Shown here in pieces: positions 6,336 through 6,792 of a stretch of DNA of 6,792 bases (position 1 is its first letter; the number at the start of each line of letters is the position of its first letter). The position numbers and the translations under genes were made by a program. This DNA comes from JBBRLA01 sp038231615 (GTDB lineage: Bacteria; Myxococcota_A; Polyangia; Palsa-1104; JAEUJZ01). The DNA is taken from contig JBBRLA010000478.1 in assembly GCA_038231615.1 (NCBI GenBank), positions 1-6,792 of the forward strand, written 5' to 3'. The notes under the pieces were generated by a model. It did no database searches and was not told the origin of the DNA. It worked only from the letters and a program-made list of their open reading frames with translations.

Positions 6336-6792
6336 TTACTTCTCGATCCAGTTCATGCTGAACGGGCCGACACCCTGGACCTGGATGACGGCACCTGACT
6401 TGCTCCAGCCGTAGTGAGGAGAGAGCGCGGGCATCACGGCGAAGCCGCCGGCCTTGATCTCGACGCCCGCGGTCTCATCCGGCTTGTCTCCCGAAGCCAT
6501 GAAGATGCTTCCGGACAGGACCGTGATGGTCTCATCGCCCCGATGCCAGTGCGCCGGCGTCTTCATCCCGGGGGGGAGCCTCATCCACTGGATGAACATG
6601 CCCGGCTGGTCTGGGTCCCCGTAGATGTGCGCGACCTTCACGCTGGCCTCCGGCCCATCGGACCACTTCGCGTCGGCCTGCGCCAGGGTGGTGAGCGTGC
6701 GCGCGAGCAGCTTTATTCCCTTCGCCGCCAGGGCATCGGGCCCCGCCAGATACAACGCAACCCCGGCACACATCAGAATTCCTGCGGCCAAC
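6336..6792 (-). CDS. Exported cupin-domain protein (5' end beyond the window)
   Basis: The 151 visible residues end in a single small cupin barrel. Motif 1 fits the classic pattern G(x5)HxH(x3)E(x6)G exactly: GMKTPAHWHRGDETITVLSG, with metal ligands His81, His83 and Glu87 counting from base 6791. Motif 2 (GGFAVMPALSPHYGW) provides His126 but lacks the canonical Asn. The closing GAVIQVQGVGPFSMNWI is typical of the ChrR/DUF4437-like cupins of unknown reaction. The N-terminus (AAGILMCAGVALYLAGPDALAAKG) looks like a signal peptide core with an A-x-A type cleavage site. Its positively charged start is missing: the TTG at 6789-6791 is probably an internal Leu, and the real start should lie past the right edge. 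An ATG at 6773 would truncate the hydrophobic core. Periplasmic location is inferred from that leader. Any link to the exosortase pair is unproven. Confidence 0.85.
   Translation of the reverse strand, partial: LAAGILMCAGVALYLAGPDALAAKGIKLLARTLTTLAQADAKWSDGPEASVKVAHIYGDPDQPGMFIQWMRLPPGMKTPAHWHRGDETITVLSGSIFMASGDKPDETAGVEIKAGGFAVMPALSPHYGWSKSGAVIQVQGVGPFSMNWIEK

Overview
The window reads as a bacterial chromosomal segment with two compositional halves. Sampled 60-base lines in the left part (about 1-1620) run near 48-57% G+C. Lines in the exosortase and PEP-CTERM genes reach about 83%, and a cupin line is about 65%. An exosortase next to a giant PEP-CTERM membrane protein suggests a Gram-negative or other diderm lineage (exosortase systems are typical of proteobacteria, cyanobacteria, Planctomycetes/Verrucomicrobia and relatives). 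I cannot name the organism from sequence alone.

Left region, plus strand: a two-gene toxin-antitoxin-like module. A small acidic protein gene (26-361) carries an in-frame amber codon near its 5' end. It overlaps by 28 bases an ImmA/IrrE (M78) zinc metallopeptidase gene with an intact HELGH motif (334-1383). A 239-base spacer follows, holding three copies of GTTGTCCT, a perfect 18-bp palindrome and a 21-bp tandem repeat. After it comes a small zinc-ribbon Trm112/UPF0434-type gene (1623-1811), whose 3' end overlaps the convergent large gene by 17 bases.

Right region, minus strand: read in transcription order, a cupin-domain protein with a hydrophobic leader (cut by the window edge), a 144-base spacer, an exosortase, and a 935-residue membrane protein. 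The exosortase has a C-terminal EpsI-like extension. The large protein has about seven N-terminal membrane segments, a VIT domain, a vWA-like domain and a C-terminal TPEP sorting signal. The exosortase stop and the next start overlap as ATGA, and an AAGGAG ribosome site lies inside the exosortase gene, so the two are translationally coupled.

The central biological unit is this pair: a processing enzyme with, by all appearances, its own dedicated substrate. It most resembles what I recall as exosortase O with the TIGR02921 'PEP-CTERM integral membrane protein'. XrtK/MSEP-CTERM and XrtN/VIT-protein pairs are the nearest alternatives. The role of the processed VIT/vWA protein is unknown.
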